From: an uncultured Lachnospiraceae bacterium
GTDB lineage: Bacteria > Bacillota > Clostridia > Lachnospirales > Lachnospiraceae
Assembly: GCA_910579495.1 (NCBI GenBank)
Contig: CAJTVD010000037.1
Span: forward strand, 1-38,378
Direction: 5' to 3'
DNA length: 38,378 nucleotides
The translations under genes were made by a program, and so were the position numbers. The notes below the pieces were generated by a model that was not told the origin of the DNA, searched no databases, and saw only the letters and a program-made list of their open reading frames with translations. Below are positions 25,042 through 32,524 of this stretch, one piece after another (positions within the stretch are counted from its first letter, which is position 1; each line of letters begins with the position of its first letter).

Positions 25042-25698
25042 CTATTGTACCTGTTTTTCTATATGTGCCACCGTATGGTTAGCATATGTATCCCACGTAG
25101 GTTCGTAATCTTCTGTCGCCTGATTTCCCCACATATCCCATCCTTCTCTAACACCTCTGGCAAATAATTCAATTCTCGGTTTCTGACTACATGCCTCAAT
25201 AATAGGTATGATTTCATCCGGCTTCCGACTATGTTCCCGTTTCATAGCCCTAACAAGATTAACCTGAGACCGTGCTGGCTGTAATGTTCTATTCGGTGCA
25301 CTTTTTTTCTTAATACCGAACAGAATCAACTCTGTAACATTTCTAAAATAAAAACCAACTCCACGACCATCCGGCCCGCCATCTTTTCTTACCTTTTCCC
25401 ATACGATATTTCCCTTATATTCAAATCCCCACGCATCCATTACTTCTAGGCCAACTGGAAGCAACGCATTTGGAACCCATAAATATAGATGCGCCTTATC
25501 CCCCGTAATATCAGAAATCGGCAACTCTTTAATCTCTGTAATTGTCATAGTTTCATAACGAGTCAAGCGTTTATGTTCCGGGGCAACTTTTCCTGTCCTA
25601 TTCTGAAACTGCCACGGCGGATCTGCATAAATTGTATTATATTTCTTTCCGTTCGTGAATTCCTGTAAGTTTTTTATAGTACTCACTAAGTCTACCAT
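25042..25698 (-). CDS. MT-A70 family adenine DNA methyltransferase
   Basis: The protein is about 218 residues and carries the MT-A70 catalytic tetrad DPPW at residues 26-29 (NTIYADPPWQF), LYLWVPNALLPVGLEVMDAW, WGFEYKGNIVWEKV and the C-terminal ELFARGVREGWDMWGNQ. MT-A70 enzymes methylate adenine N6; bacterial members often belong to type II restriction-modification systems. The coding frame overlaps the endonuclease gene by about 60 bases, so the pair is translationally linked. ATG 25698 is preferred over upstream TTG codons, though the ribosome binding site spacing is short. Low GC and codon use differ from the housekeeping genes, suggesting recent transfer. Confidence 0.9.
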   Translation of the reverse strand: MVDLVSTIKNLQEFTNGKKYNTIYADPPWQFQNRTGKVAPEHKRLTRYETMTITEIKELPISDITGDKAHLYLWVPNALLPVGLEVMDAWGFEYKGNIVWEKVRKDGGPDGRGVGFYFRNVTELILFGIKKKSAPNRTLQPARSQVNLVRAMKREHSRKPDEIIPIIEACSQKPRIELFARGVREGWDMWGNQATEDYEPTWDTYANHTVAHIEKQVQ

Positions 25699-26365
25699 AT
25701 TCCTCAATACATTCCTTCCCAATTCCTATTGCTAAAATGGGGCAACCACCATTACGCCGTGAATCAAGTCTATACGACAATTTTCCCATCCATGTAGTAC
25801 TTGCTCCATATTTCTTTATCAATGGTTGGCCATTATCATCTTTTTCCTGCTTAAAAATATCATTAAGTGCTTCCGTTCTTGTTACAATAACACCCACATC
25901 AATTAAGCCACAATCAAAATACGTTCTCATTGCAAGCAAATCACGGTCAAATGTTTGATCTTTACTGTTCCACTCAAGGTCAAAAGCCACTTTGTTTTTC
26001 AAAAAATCAATATTATGACCATCAATGTATCCCTCAATAGTTTCAACATCATATGGTTCATCCGCAAAACGCCCTCTTTTCTGTGATGTCTGTCTCGGAT
26101 ATTTCTTTACAATCAAATCTCCACTTATTCTTATTTCTCTCCATCCATACGGATATAATACATCATCAAACTTTTTGGGTATTGGCGACTCATTTCCTCC
26201 AGCTTTTTTTATATCTGCCAAAGTAAGTCTTAATTTTCTCAAACAATCCTGCAACTCACCCCATTCTATCGGAAAAGCATCATGAAGTATCTCTAATGCA
26301 TGACCATAGTTATAAAACTCGAATCTATTCAAAAGATCCTCGTCTATATATTTTTCAATATCCAT
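25637..26365 (-). CDS. BglII/BstYI-family type II restriction endonuclease
   Basis: This 242-residue protein matches my memory of the BglII/BstYI endonuclease family. The core is VAFDLEWNSKDQTFDRDLL (about 127-143), followed by GVIVTRTEALNDIF and the conserved KYGASTTWMGKLSYRL with GGCPILAIGIG. The likely metal site includes D120 or D129, E131 and N133, where BglII-type enzymes have Glu-x-Gln rather than Glu-x-Lys. By family the enzyme should cut a GATC-centred sequence, but this is not shown here. It is encoded 15 bases after the Cro-type regulator and overlaps the methyltransferase gene. GC is low, like the rest of the module. Confidence 0.8.
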   Translation of the reverse strand: MDIEKYIDEDLLNRFEFYNYGHALEILHDAFPIEWGELQDCLRKLRLTLADIKKAGGNESPIPKKFDDVLYPYGWREIRISGDLIVKKYPRQTSQKRGRFADEPYDVETIEGYIDGHNIDFLKNKVAFDLEWNSKDQTFDRDLLAMRTYFDCGLIDVGVIVTRTEALNDIFKQEKDDNGQPLIKKYGASTTWMGKLSYRLDSRRNGGCPILAIGIGKECIEEYGRLSEYYKKLTGIHERKEI

Positions 26366-26380
26366 ATCAAATCATCCTTT

Positions 26381-26590
26381 TTAGTCTTTTTCCGGAAGTA
26401 TCTCCATTATCCCATCCATTGAGCAACCAAGTTCCAAACAAATCCGTGCAAGAACCTCTACATGTACATCCTCATTTTTCCCAAGCTTTGCCATAGCATT
26501 AGTGCTTATTTTGGCTTTCTCACATAACTGGGTTTTGTTTATCTTCTTATCAATAAGTAACTTCCAGAGTTTATCATAGCTGACAGCCAT
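26381..26590 (-). CDS. Cro/C1-type regulator of the type II module
   Basis: The 69-residue protein is a single helix-turn-helix domain: MAVSYDKLWKLLIDKKINK, TQLCEKAKISTNAMAKLGKN and VEVLARICLELGCSMDGIMEIL. Such small XRE proteins repress or activate their own promoters. Its position as first gene before an endonuclease and a methyltransferase is that of a controller protein timing restriction after methylation. ATG 26590 has GGGAGG six bases upstream; an upstream start would add seven residues. Three CTTGA/TCAAG half sites at 26649-26673 overlap the promoter and are the natural binding site. Confidence 0.85.
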   Translation of the reverse strand: MAVSYDKLWKLLIDKKINKTQLCEKAKISTNAMAKLGKNEDVHVEVLARICLELGCSMDGIMEILPEKD

Positions 26591-26623
26591 ATATAACCTC
26601 CCATACGCCAAATCTCTTTTCTT

Positions 26624-26673
26624 ATATTATCACGGCTCTTCACCAAATTCAAGATATTCTTGAGTTCTTCAAG
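26624..26673 (-). promoter_or_regulatory. Promoter and three-half-site operator of the type II module
   Basis: On the minus strand TTGAAT (26647-26652) and TAATAT (26624-26629) are 17 bases apart. Half sites CTTGA, TCAAG and CTTGA lie at 26669-26673, 26659-26663 and 26649-26653. They are exactly ten bases apart in alternating orientation, and the last overlaps the -35 hexamer. This geometry suits side-by-side dimers of the adjacent regulator. Confidence 0.6.
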
Positions 26674-26834
26674 ATCATCTTCAACTTAAACTTTTTTATG
26701 AGCCGTCCCCAGCGGCATAGACATCTAAAACGAAAGGATTCTATCCGGTTCTTAGTTTTTCTTGATTTTTCTGCCCTTTTTTATTCGCTCAGGCTGGCTA
26801 TGCTGCTTTCAAATCTGCCTCAGGCAAGCAACAA

Positions 26835-26875
26835 ACAACGGGCAGCACGCTCCGCGAACTGCCCTTATGTTAAAT
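26835..26875 (-). repeat. REP-like element, copy 3
   Basis: On the minus strand it reads TTTAACATAAG, stem GGGCAG (26859-26864), loop with GCGGAGCGTG, stem CTGCCC (26840-26845) and GTTGTTTG. The stem sequence differs completely from copies 1 and 2 yet still pairs, while the loop motif and the ATAAG and TTTG flanks persist. It follows the terminator at 26882-26911. The rest of 26690-26834 shows no gene. Confidence 0.55.
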
Positions 26876-26881
26876 AAATCA

Positions 26882-26911
26882 GGAGCAAACGGCAAACCTG
26901 CCATTTACTCC
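26882..26911 (-). terminator. Intrinsic terminator of the lipoprotein gene
   Basis: On the minus strand GGAGTAAATGGCA (26899-26911) pairs with TGCCGTTTGCTCC (26882-26894) over 13 positions, including two G-U pairs, around a four-base loop. TGATTTATTT follows. It lies 27 bases past the stop of the lipoprotein gene. Confidence 0.8.
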
Positions 26912-26938
26912 CAAACCCCAATCCCCCACAGGTAAAGT

Positions 26939-28324
26939 TTACTCCTCCATGGAGAATCCCTCATAAGACTGTCTCAGTGCTTCCGCCGCCTCCTGGCCGT
27001 CCATTCCCTCAAGGCTTTTCACATCCATCCATTTAAAAACCGCTGTCTTTTTCGTCAGCCCCATATTCCCATAATAAACATCCGGGAAATTGTCATACTC
27101 CTCTTCCGTCAAAGCGTTTCCGCCACAGTCCTCACTGGTAACCCTGGCCTGATTATTTTCCCCCTCATAGACCACCTTCTGGCTGGCCAGCGGCGTCTCC
27201 GTTACATAATCATCCCAAATGTCCAGGGAGCTGGTGCGGTACAAATAGGTGTCCGGGGAATCCTTTATCTGGTCATACACAATAAAATGATTACGGATCC
27301 CCTCTTTTGACCAACTGCTGTACACCGTCATGCGGTCTTCAATAATATCCGGCTGGGAATCCCCTTCCCTGAAGGATGTGCCAAGCTTTTGCAGTTCCCC
27401 GTTTTGATCTATTTTATAAAATTCGCTGTAAGTATACATTCCCGTGCCCCCCTGGTTGGCTACGATCAAAGTCGGCCTGCCGTCATTGGTAAGCCCGGCA
27501 AGTGTAAAACAATACCGGTCGTCTGCATACGCAATCTCATCTGCCCATATCATCCTGTTTCGGGCAAACAATTCGATCTGCTGGCCTATGCCCAAAACTC
27601 CCATCAGCCCGTCCGCATACGCCACATAATCCTCCCAGCACTTTGCAAGGCTGGCTATGCTGCCAGCCAGCCCTTGGGCTGTTAAATACTCCTCCAGGAG
27701 CGTATCCCTGTAAAAGGACGGCCCTTCCTGGGCTTTTCCCTCTATCCGGTAGCTTTCCAGCCCGGGATGGTCCAGGTAAAACATATTATCGGGATTTTCC
27801 TGCAAAAAAATCTTTGGCTCATTCCACTCACGCCCGCCGTCTGTGTAGGTTACCAGCACAATCACATCCTGTTTTCCGTCCTGGTTATAATCACGGAACG
27901 CCACTGCACCCACTCCGGTAAATTCCTTCCCTTCCTCTTTTTCCGCCTTTGGGAACGTATAAACAGTATTTTCATCTTTCAGTAGCAAAAACGCAGGCTC
28001 CCCTGTGCCATCTGCAGGGGCTATGGATGCAAAAAATACTTCTCCCCAGCCATCCAGTTTCGTCTCAAAGCTCTGCTCTTTGATCATCCCCTCCACATAA
28101 GGCACTGCCCCTTTTGCATCCTTCCCGGCGCCATCCCCAACGCCTGCAGGTTCTTCTCCTTCCCTGCCCCCGGAATCCCCCTTTGGGCCTGCCGTCCCAG
28201 AGCCTGCCCCAACATCCACATTCTCCCACTGGGGCTCCAGTACCATATCTTCCTCATTGCTTCCACACCCATTTATGCAGAAAAGAAAAAATACGGCCAA
28301 TAAAATAGCTCCTCTGTTTTTCAT
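26939..28324 (-). CDS. Uncharacterised secreted lipoprotein
   Basis: The 461-residue protein starts with a lipoprotein signal (MKNRGAILLAVFFLFCINGC), cysteine 20 being the acylated residue. A low-complexity glycine and glutamate linker follows to about residue 75. The globular part contains FRDYNQDGKQDVIVLVTY, a DxNxDGxxD calcium-binding loop of the FG-GAP/VCBS kind, and later GLTNDGRPTLIVANQGGTGM, which looks like a second related blade strand. I do not recognise the whole. It is probably an extracellular sensor or binding protein. It follows the radical SAM gene but has its own promoter and terminator. GGGGATAAT precedes the ATG. Confidence 0.85.
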   Translation of the reverse strand: MKNRGAILLAVFFLFCINGCGSNEEDMVLEPQWENVDVGAGSGTAGPKGDSGGREGEEPAGVGDGAGKDAKGAVPYVEGMIKEQSFETKLDGWGEVFFASIAPADGTGEPAFLLLKDENTVYTFPKAEKEEGKEFTGVGAVAFRDYNQDGKQDVIVLVTYTDGGREWNEPKIFLQENPDNMFYLDHPGLESYRIEGKAQEGPSFYRDTLLEEYLTAQGLAGSIASLAKCWEDYVAYADGLMGVLGIGQQIELFARNRMIWADEIAYADDRYCFTLAGLTNDGRPTLIVANQGGTGMYTYSEFYKIDQNGELQKLGTSFREGDSQPDIIEDRMTVYSSWSKEGIRNHFIVYDQIKDSPDTYLYRTSSLDIWDDYVTETPLASQKVVYEGENNQARVTSEDCGGNALTEEEYDNFPDVYYGNMGLTKKTAVFKWMDVKSLEGMDGQEAAEALRQSYEGFSMEE

Positions 28325-28450
28325 ATTATCCCCATTCCAATCCCGCTTTCACCAAAATTCCCAGCCGCCATAGCAAAGGCCATCCGGCTTGGTTTCTTCT
28401 GCCCCTATTCTGTAAACAGGGGCAGTACATATGGCAGATATGTTGTTATC

Positions 28451-28479
28451 ATTATATCACAAGGATTCTATTAACACAA
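28451..28479 (-). promoter_or_regulatory. Promoter of the lipoprotein gene
   Basis: TTGTGT (28474-28479) and TATAAT (28451-28456) on the minus strand are 17 bases apart. The leader of about 120 bases holds a hairpin with CTGCCCCT (28399-28406) pairing with AGGGGCAG (28418-28425). No U-run follows, so a mRNA-stabilising or regulatory stem is more likely than a terminator. Confidence 0.6.
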
Positions 28480-28485
28480 TCAGTG

Positions 28486-29349
28486 TCAGAACAATGTTAA
28501 CTGCTCATATGCTTCCGGGAATTCATGCAGATATTGAAAACAGGCTCCCACATCATGGACAATCCCATGTTTTTCACAGGTTTCCCGGAACAGCGCCATC
28601 AGTTCTTTATCCCTGTGGCTTTTTAATTCGTAAGCATATCCATATTTTTGCTGGTATCTCCACCGCATCCCCGGAAAATGCTTATCCAGCGCCCTGTAAA
28701 AATATTCCCGGTTCCCCTGGCGCAAAGTCACTCCCATCCCGAAGCAAATAATGCCATACACCTTTGCCCTGGCACACAATTCCAAAATCCCTTCAATATT
28801 TTCTCTGGTGTCGTTAATAAATGGCAGCACAGGAGACAGCCAGGCCACCGTAGGAATCCCGTTCTCACGGAATATCTCCAGAACCTCCGCCCTCCTTCTG
28901 GTGGTGCACACCTTTGGCTCCAGGATCCTGCACAGCCCTTCATCATATGTGGTAAGGGTCATCTGGACCACACATTTGGCCTTTTCATTGATTGCTTTCA
29001 GCAAATCCAAATCCCGTAATATCCTGTCAGATTTGGTCTGTATGGCTGCGCCGAACCCATAATGCTCAATCAGCGCCAGACATTTCCGTGTAATCTGTAA
29101 ATCCTCCTCGCAATGCATGTAGGGGTCACACATAGCGCCTGTTCCGACCATACACTTTTTCCTTTTTGACCGCAGGGCCTTCTCCAGCAGTTCTGGCGCA
29201 TTCTGCTTCACCTCCACATCCTCAAAGCCATGGGTAAACCCATAGCAGGTACTTCTGCTGTCACAATAGACACATCCATGGGTACAGCCGCGGTATACAT
29301 TCATCCCGTTTTGCGTGGACAATATCCCCTTTGCATCAACAAAATGCAT
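28486..29349 (-). CDS. SPL-family radical SAM protein
   Basis: The 287-residue protein has the radical SAM cluster motif CTHGCVYC (C22, C26, C29) near the N-terminus. Segments such as GTGAMCDPYMHCEEDLQITR, AIQTKSDRILRDLDLL and SPVLPFINDTREN are typical of the spore-photoproduct-lyase-like SPL family. These enzymes use S-adenosylmethionine and a 4Fe-4S cluster for radical chemistry. The C-terminus is short and lacks the fourth conserved cysteine of true spore photoproduct lyase as far as I can judge, so the reaction is unknown. It starts 31 bases after blaR1 and may be in its operon. ATG 29349 follows AGGAGAAGG. Confidence 0.9.
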   Translation of the reverse strand: MHFVDAKGILSTQNGMNVYRGCTHGCVYCDSRSTCYGFTHGFEDVEVKQNAPELLEKALRSKRKKCMVGTGAMCDPYMHCEEDLQITRKCLALIEHYGFGAAIQTKSDRILRDLDLLKAINEKAKCVVQMTLTTYDEGLCRILEPKVCTTRRRAEVLEIFRENGIPTVAWLSPVLPFINDTRENIEGILELCARAKVYGIICFGMGVTLRQGNREYFYRALDKHFPGMRWRYQQKYGYAYELKSHRDKELMALFRETCEKHGIVHDVGACFQYLHEFPEAYEQLTLF

Positions 29350-29380
29350 ATCCCTTCTCCTATTCCAGCCCCCTGGCAGC

Positions 29381-31897
29381 CTAATCTTCTGATGGCTTTA
29401 TCAGCATCAGCCCGGCCAGCCTTTCTTTCTCCTTTTTACTAAGGTAAGGGGATATTTTCTCCAGTTGCGTGTAGTTGACCCCATTGCCCAATTCCATATA
29501 TCCTCTAAGGCATCTTGCCATCCCGTCCTCTCCCAGATAAGGGGCACATTGATAGAGCAGGTCAAATTCCAGCCCATCCCCCATGGACAGCAGCACTTCC
29601 CTTAAACCTTCCTCCCCCAAATGAGGGGCGCACTGGTATATGGTTTCACCTGTCAGCCTGCCCCGCTCTCCCAGGATAAGCAATACCTCCCTTAAGCCTT
29701 CCTCCCGCAGATAGGGGGCACACTGGTATGCCAGCTCCCCGGTGAGTTCCCCGCCCATGGCAAGCATCACTTCTTTTAACCCCTCATCTCCCAGGAGCGG
29801 GGCATTCTGGCAGACAATGTCAGCGGTCAGGCTTCCCTCCATGGCTACCAGGAAATCCGTTATTTCCCAGTCTTCCATATACGGGACACACCTGTTTACC
29901 AGTCCAGGCGTCAATCCCTCTTCCATGCAAAGGAGCAGCTTTGTTACACCGCCCTTCTCCAGAAAAGGGGCAATCTCTGCAATGGTATCCCCACTTAAAG
30001 GCGGCATTTCTCCCTGGCGGACAGCCTCCACCAGATAATCGGTGGTCAGGCTGGAATCAGAATAGATAAGTAACTGATATAATTCCTCCTGGCCCAGCAC
30101 AGCCTGCTGTTTAAAAAGCAGGGCGGCTGCCTGGCTGACAGTCTCCTCCCCCAGATAAGGGAGAAGCTTCATTATCTCCTCTTTTTCCGCAGTCCCGTTT
30201 TTTATATTTTCTGCAACTATCTGCGTTTTTTCTTCTTCCTGTGAATAGAATATGCTTTCAAAATCCCAGTCATGCAGATCCTGGTAATCTACCTTTAGCC
30301 CGCTGATTTTCGCCCCCTGCCCTACAAACTTTATCACATTCCTGCCCTCCTGGCAGGTAACATCCACATATCCCTTCTCCCCTGTTTCATTAAGGGCCGT
30401 AACCTTGCCGTCCGGGGCAACATGGATAATCTTAAAACGGCCGCTTAAAATTCTAAAAGAAGAATGGACCTGGATATCAACTTCCTTTTTGGCGTTGGCA
30501 ATGAGCACGGTAGCGCTGCCGTTTAGGTACATGCCATCGCAGCGCACCCTATCCCCGCCATAGTAGGAATACATATGCCATTGCCCGGAAATGTCCTCCC
30601 CTGCCAGGAGCCCGTCGTCCTCATATGACTGCCACGCCTTCCCCGCCTTATTTACCAATACCGGCTTTGACAGAAAACCATCCAGCCCGGAGCCGGCCCA
30701 GCTTTTCACCTTCATAGCAGCCCAGTCCCAAAAAGAATCCCCCTGTGTGTAAGCATCCCCTGAAACCTCAACAGGCATGGCATCCGGCGCCACCTGTACG
30801 CTGCCGCAGGCAGACAAAAATACCATAGCTGCCGCCGCCCCCAGGGAAACCGCCGCCTTGGAATGGCTTTGCTTTTTATAATGTAAAATTCCCTTCAGCC
30901 TCATTTTTAAGTCCTCCTTCCGTTCAAGCAGCGTTACAGAAGGCACACTGCCCATAAATACCACACTTTGCTCTGCTGCGTCCAAAAGGGTGTTGCCATA
31001 AGCCCTTTTCCCCTCCGGCGTCAGGGTGCCCACCACCGCCTCGTCACAGGAAAGCTCGCAGTCTGCATTCAGTTTCCTCCCCCCCAGATAAATCACCGGG
31101 TTAAACCAGTGGGCACAGAGCAAAATCTGGTACAGCCATTTATACCATAAATCCTTTCTTTTGATATGGACCAGCTCATGGTGAATGGCAAGGCACAGCC
31201 CGGGATCATCCCGCCCCTTCTCCGGCAGCACAATCACGGGCTTTAAAAGCCCCACCACCAGGGGGGCGGAAACCTTCCCGCATTCATACACCAATGGCGG
31301 CCTTTTTATAGAAAGCCGCCGGGAAATCCGCCCTACCGCCTGAAGCACTTCCTGGCCCTTTGCCAGGGTATACTCCTTTTTGACGCATCCGGCAAAATCC
31401 AGATATCTTTTTATTTTTATCCCCAGGCACAAGGCTGCCCCCAGCAGCCAGCAGCCCCCACATACCAATCCCCAATCCGGGAAGGATGCTCCCTGGGCGT
31501 TACCGCCAATACCTGGCTGTCCCGGCTCTGTCCCCAGGGCGGGCAAGGGGGCGGCGCCTCCCTGCCCCCTGTCTTTGTGCTGTTCCCAGGATTCCTTTGG
31601 GGAGCCTGCCACCGCCAGCAGGTACCCCTCTCCTGCCGCCGCCATTTCCATAGGCAGTTTTCCAATGAAACATTTGCCTGCCAATTCTCCCCTATGGAAT
31701 TTTCCCATAACCGGCTGCCGGAAATCCATATCAATATAGACCGGAAGCAACAGCCGGGCTACCACCAGAAGCCAGATATAATAATTCCAGCGTTTGGAAA
31801 AAAGCCGCCCGGTGAAAGGACGCAGCAGCAATATTAACAACACTGTCAATGCCCCTGACAGGGACAGGGACAACACACACATAAAGATCCGCCCCAT
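29381..31897 (-). CDS. BlaR1-like M56 metalloprotease with C-terminal helical repeats
   Basis: The 838-residue membrane protein begins with several membrane helices (about 8-26, 38-54, 143-160). The zinc protease site HELVH is at 240-244 and CELSCDEAVVG at 280-290. A further membrane segment with a lipobox-like LSACG follows at 350-365. The extracellular part lacks a penicillin-binding domain. It has a beta-rich segment (about 435-540, GQWHMYSYYGGDRVRC) and then about nine helical repeats of 28-30 residues from about 575, with consensus CAPYLGEEGLREVLL. ATG 31897 follows GGAGG. It lies 20 bases after BlaI, so it probably cleaves BlaI in response to a ligand other than a beta-lactam. Confidence 0.88.
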   Translation of the reverse strand: MGRIFMCVLSLSLSGALTVLLILLLRPFTGRLFSKRWNYYIWLLVVARLLLPVYIDMDFRQPVMGKFHRGELAGKCFIGKLPMEMAAAGEGYLLAVAGSPKESWEQHKDRGQGGAAPLPALGTEPGQPGIGGNAQGASFPDWGLVCGGCWLLGAALCLGIKIKRYLDFAGCVKKEYTLAKGQEVLQAVGRISRRLSIKRPPLVYECGKVSAPLVVGLLKPVIVLPEKGRDDPGLCLAIHHELVHIKRKDLWYKWLYQILLCAHWFNPVIYLGGRKLNADCELSCDEAVVGTLTPEGKRAYGNTLLDAAEQSVVFMGSVPSVTLLERKEDLKMRLKGILHYKKQSHSKAAVSLGAAAAMVFLSACGSVQVAPDAMPVEVSGDAYTQGDSFWDWAAMKVKSWAGSGLDGFLSKPVLVNKAGKAWQSYEDDGLLAGEDISGQWHMYSYYGGDRVRCDGMYLNGSATVLIANAKKEVDIQVHSSFRILSGRFKIIHVAPDGKVTALNETGEKGYVDVTCQEGRNVIKFVGQGAKISGLKVDYQDLHDWDFESIFYSQEEEKTQIVAENIKNGTAEKEEIMKLLPYLGEETVSQAAALLFKQQAVLGQEELYQLLIYSDSSLTTDYLVEAVRQGEMPPLSGDTIAEIAPFLEKGGVTKLLLCMEEGLTPGLVNRCVPYMEDWEITDFLVAMEGSLTADIVCQNAPLLGDEGLKEVMLAMGGELTGELAYQCAPYLREEGLREVLLILGERGRLTGETIYQCAPHLGEEGLREVLLSMGDGLEFDLLYQCAPYLGEDGMARCLRGYMELGNGVNYTQLEKISPYLSKKEKERLAGLMLIKPSED

Positions 31898-31917
31898 CTT
31901 TTCCCTCCAAATTCCCC

Positions 31918-32295
31918 TTAGCAATTCTCATTAAAATAATTCCGCAGCTCGTCAATATCCTCTTTCGACAAAGCTTCGCTGTTCACCAGCGCTGCCGCCA
32001 GGTTCCGGGAACTCCCCTTAAAAAATTTATCCACAAACTGCCTTGTCTCTTCCTTTACATATTCCTCCCGCCGGATGCAGGGGGCATAGTAATATACCTC
32101 CCTCTTCTCCTGGCTGATGGCCTTCTTTTTCAGCAGCCTTTGGATCAGCGTAAGGACTGTCGTCCTCTCCCACCTTTTGCTTTTGTCCTCTCCCAGGCGG
32201 GCGCGGATTTCACCTGCATTCAGCGCACCCTCCGCCGACCACAAAACCTCCAGAATTTCCAGTTCCGCATCTGAAACTGCAGCCTTTCTTTCCAT
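31918..32295 (-). CDS. BlaI/MecI-family transcriptional repressor
   Basis: The 125-residue winged-helix repressor shows the family pattern: VSDAELEILEVLWSAEG, then the recognition helix region RWERTTVLTLIQRLLKKKAI, the wing QEKREVYYYAPCIRREEY, and a C-terminal helical dimerisation region with FFKGSSRNLAAALVN. It is normally inactivated when the partner protease, encoded next, cleaves it. GGGAGGG precedes ATG 32295. Two inverted repeats of GTCTAC type over its promoter (32340-32378) are natural operators, giving negative autoregulation. Other targets in this window are not evident. Confidence 0.95.
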   Translation of the reverse strand: MERKAAVSDAELEILEVLWSAEGALNAGEIRARLGEDKSKRWERTTVLTLIQRLLKKKAISQEKREVYYYAPCIRREEYVKEETRQFVDKFFKGSSRNLAAALVNSEALSKEDIDELRNYFNENC

Positions 32296-32339
32296 GATTG
32301 CCCTCCCAGCCTATGCCATATTGTAAATCAGCCTTTTCG

Positions 32340-32390
32340 GTCTACTTTTGTAGACATATAAAGTTTACACCCGTAGACAGCAGAAGTCAA
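32340..32390 (-). promoter_or_regulatory. blaI promoter with two BlaI-type operators
   Basis: TTGACT (32385-32390) and TAAACT (32362-32367) on the minus strand have a 17-base spacer. The perfect inverted repeat GTCTAC-AAAA-GTAGAC lies at 32340-32355 near the start of transcription. The near-perfect GTCTAC-GGGT-GTAAAC lies at 32363-32378 over the spacer and -10. Both have the 16-bp shape of BlaI/MecI sites. Confidence 0.7.
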
Positions 32391-32524
32391 TACCGGATAT
32401 GCCCTATTGGGGAAATTACTGGCCATTCCATGGATTGGTTGGCGTTTTCTACTGCTAATTGCGCAAATGTACAGGATGCTATATAGCATAAATTGCCGGT
32501 TTGGGATATGATGTTCCCTCAGCC

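Noticed and set aside
32476..32489. 14-bp palindrome ATGCTATATAGCAT after the HlyD-like gene as an operator or terminator
   Set aside because: The stem is short and AT-rich with no U-run, and it lies about 95 bases upstream of the blaI promoter; nothing ties it to regulation.
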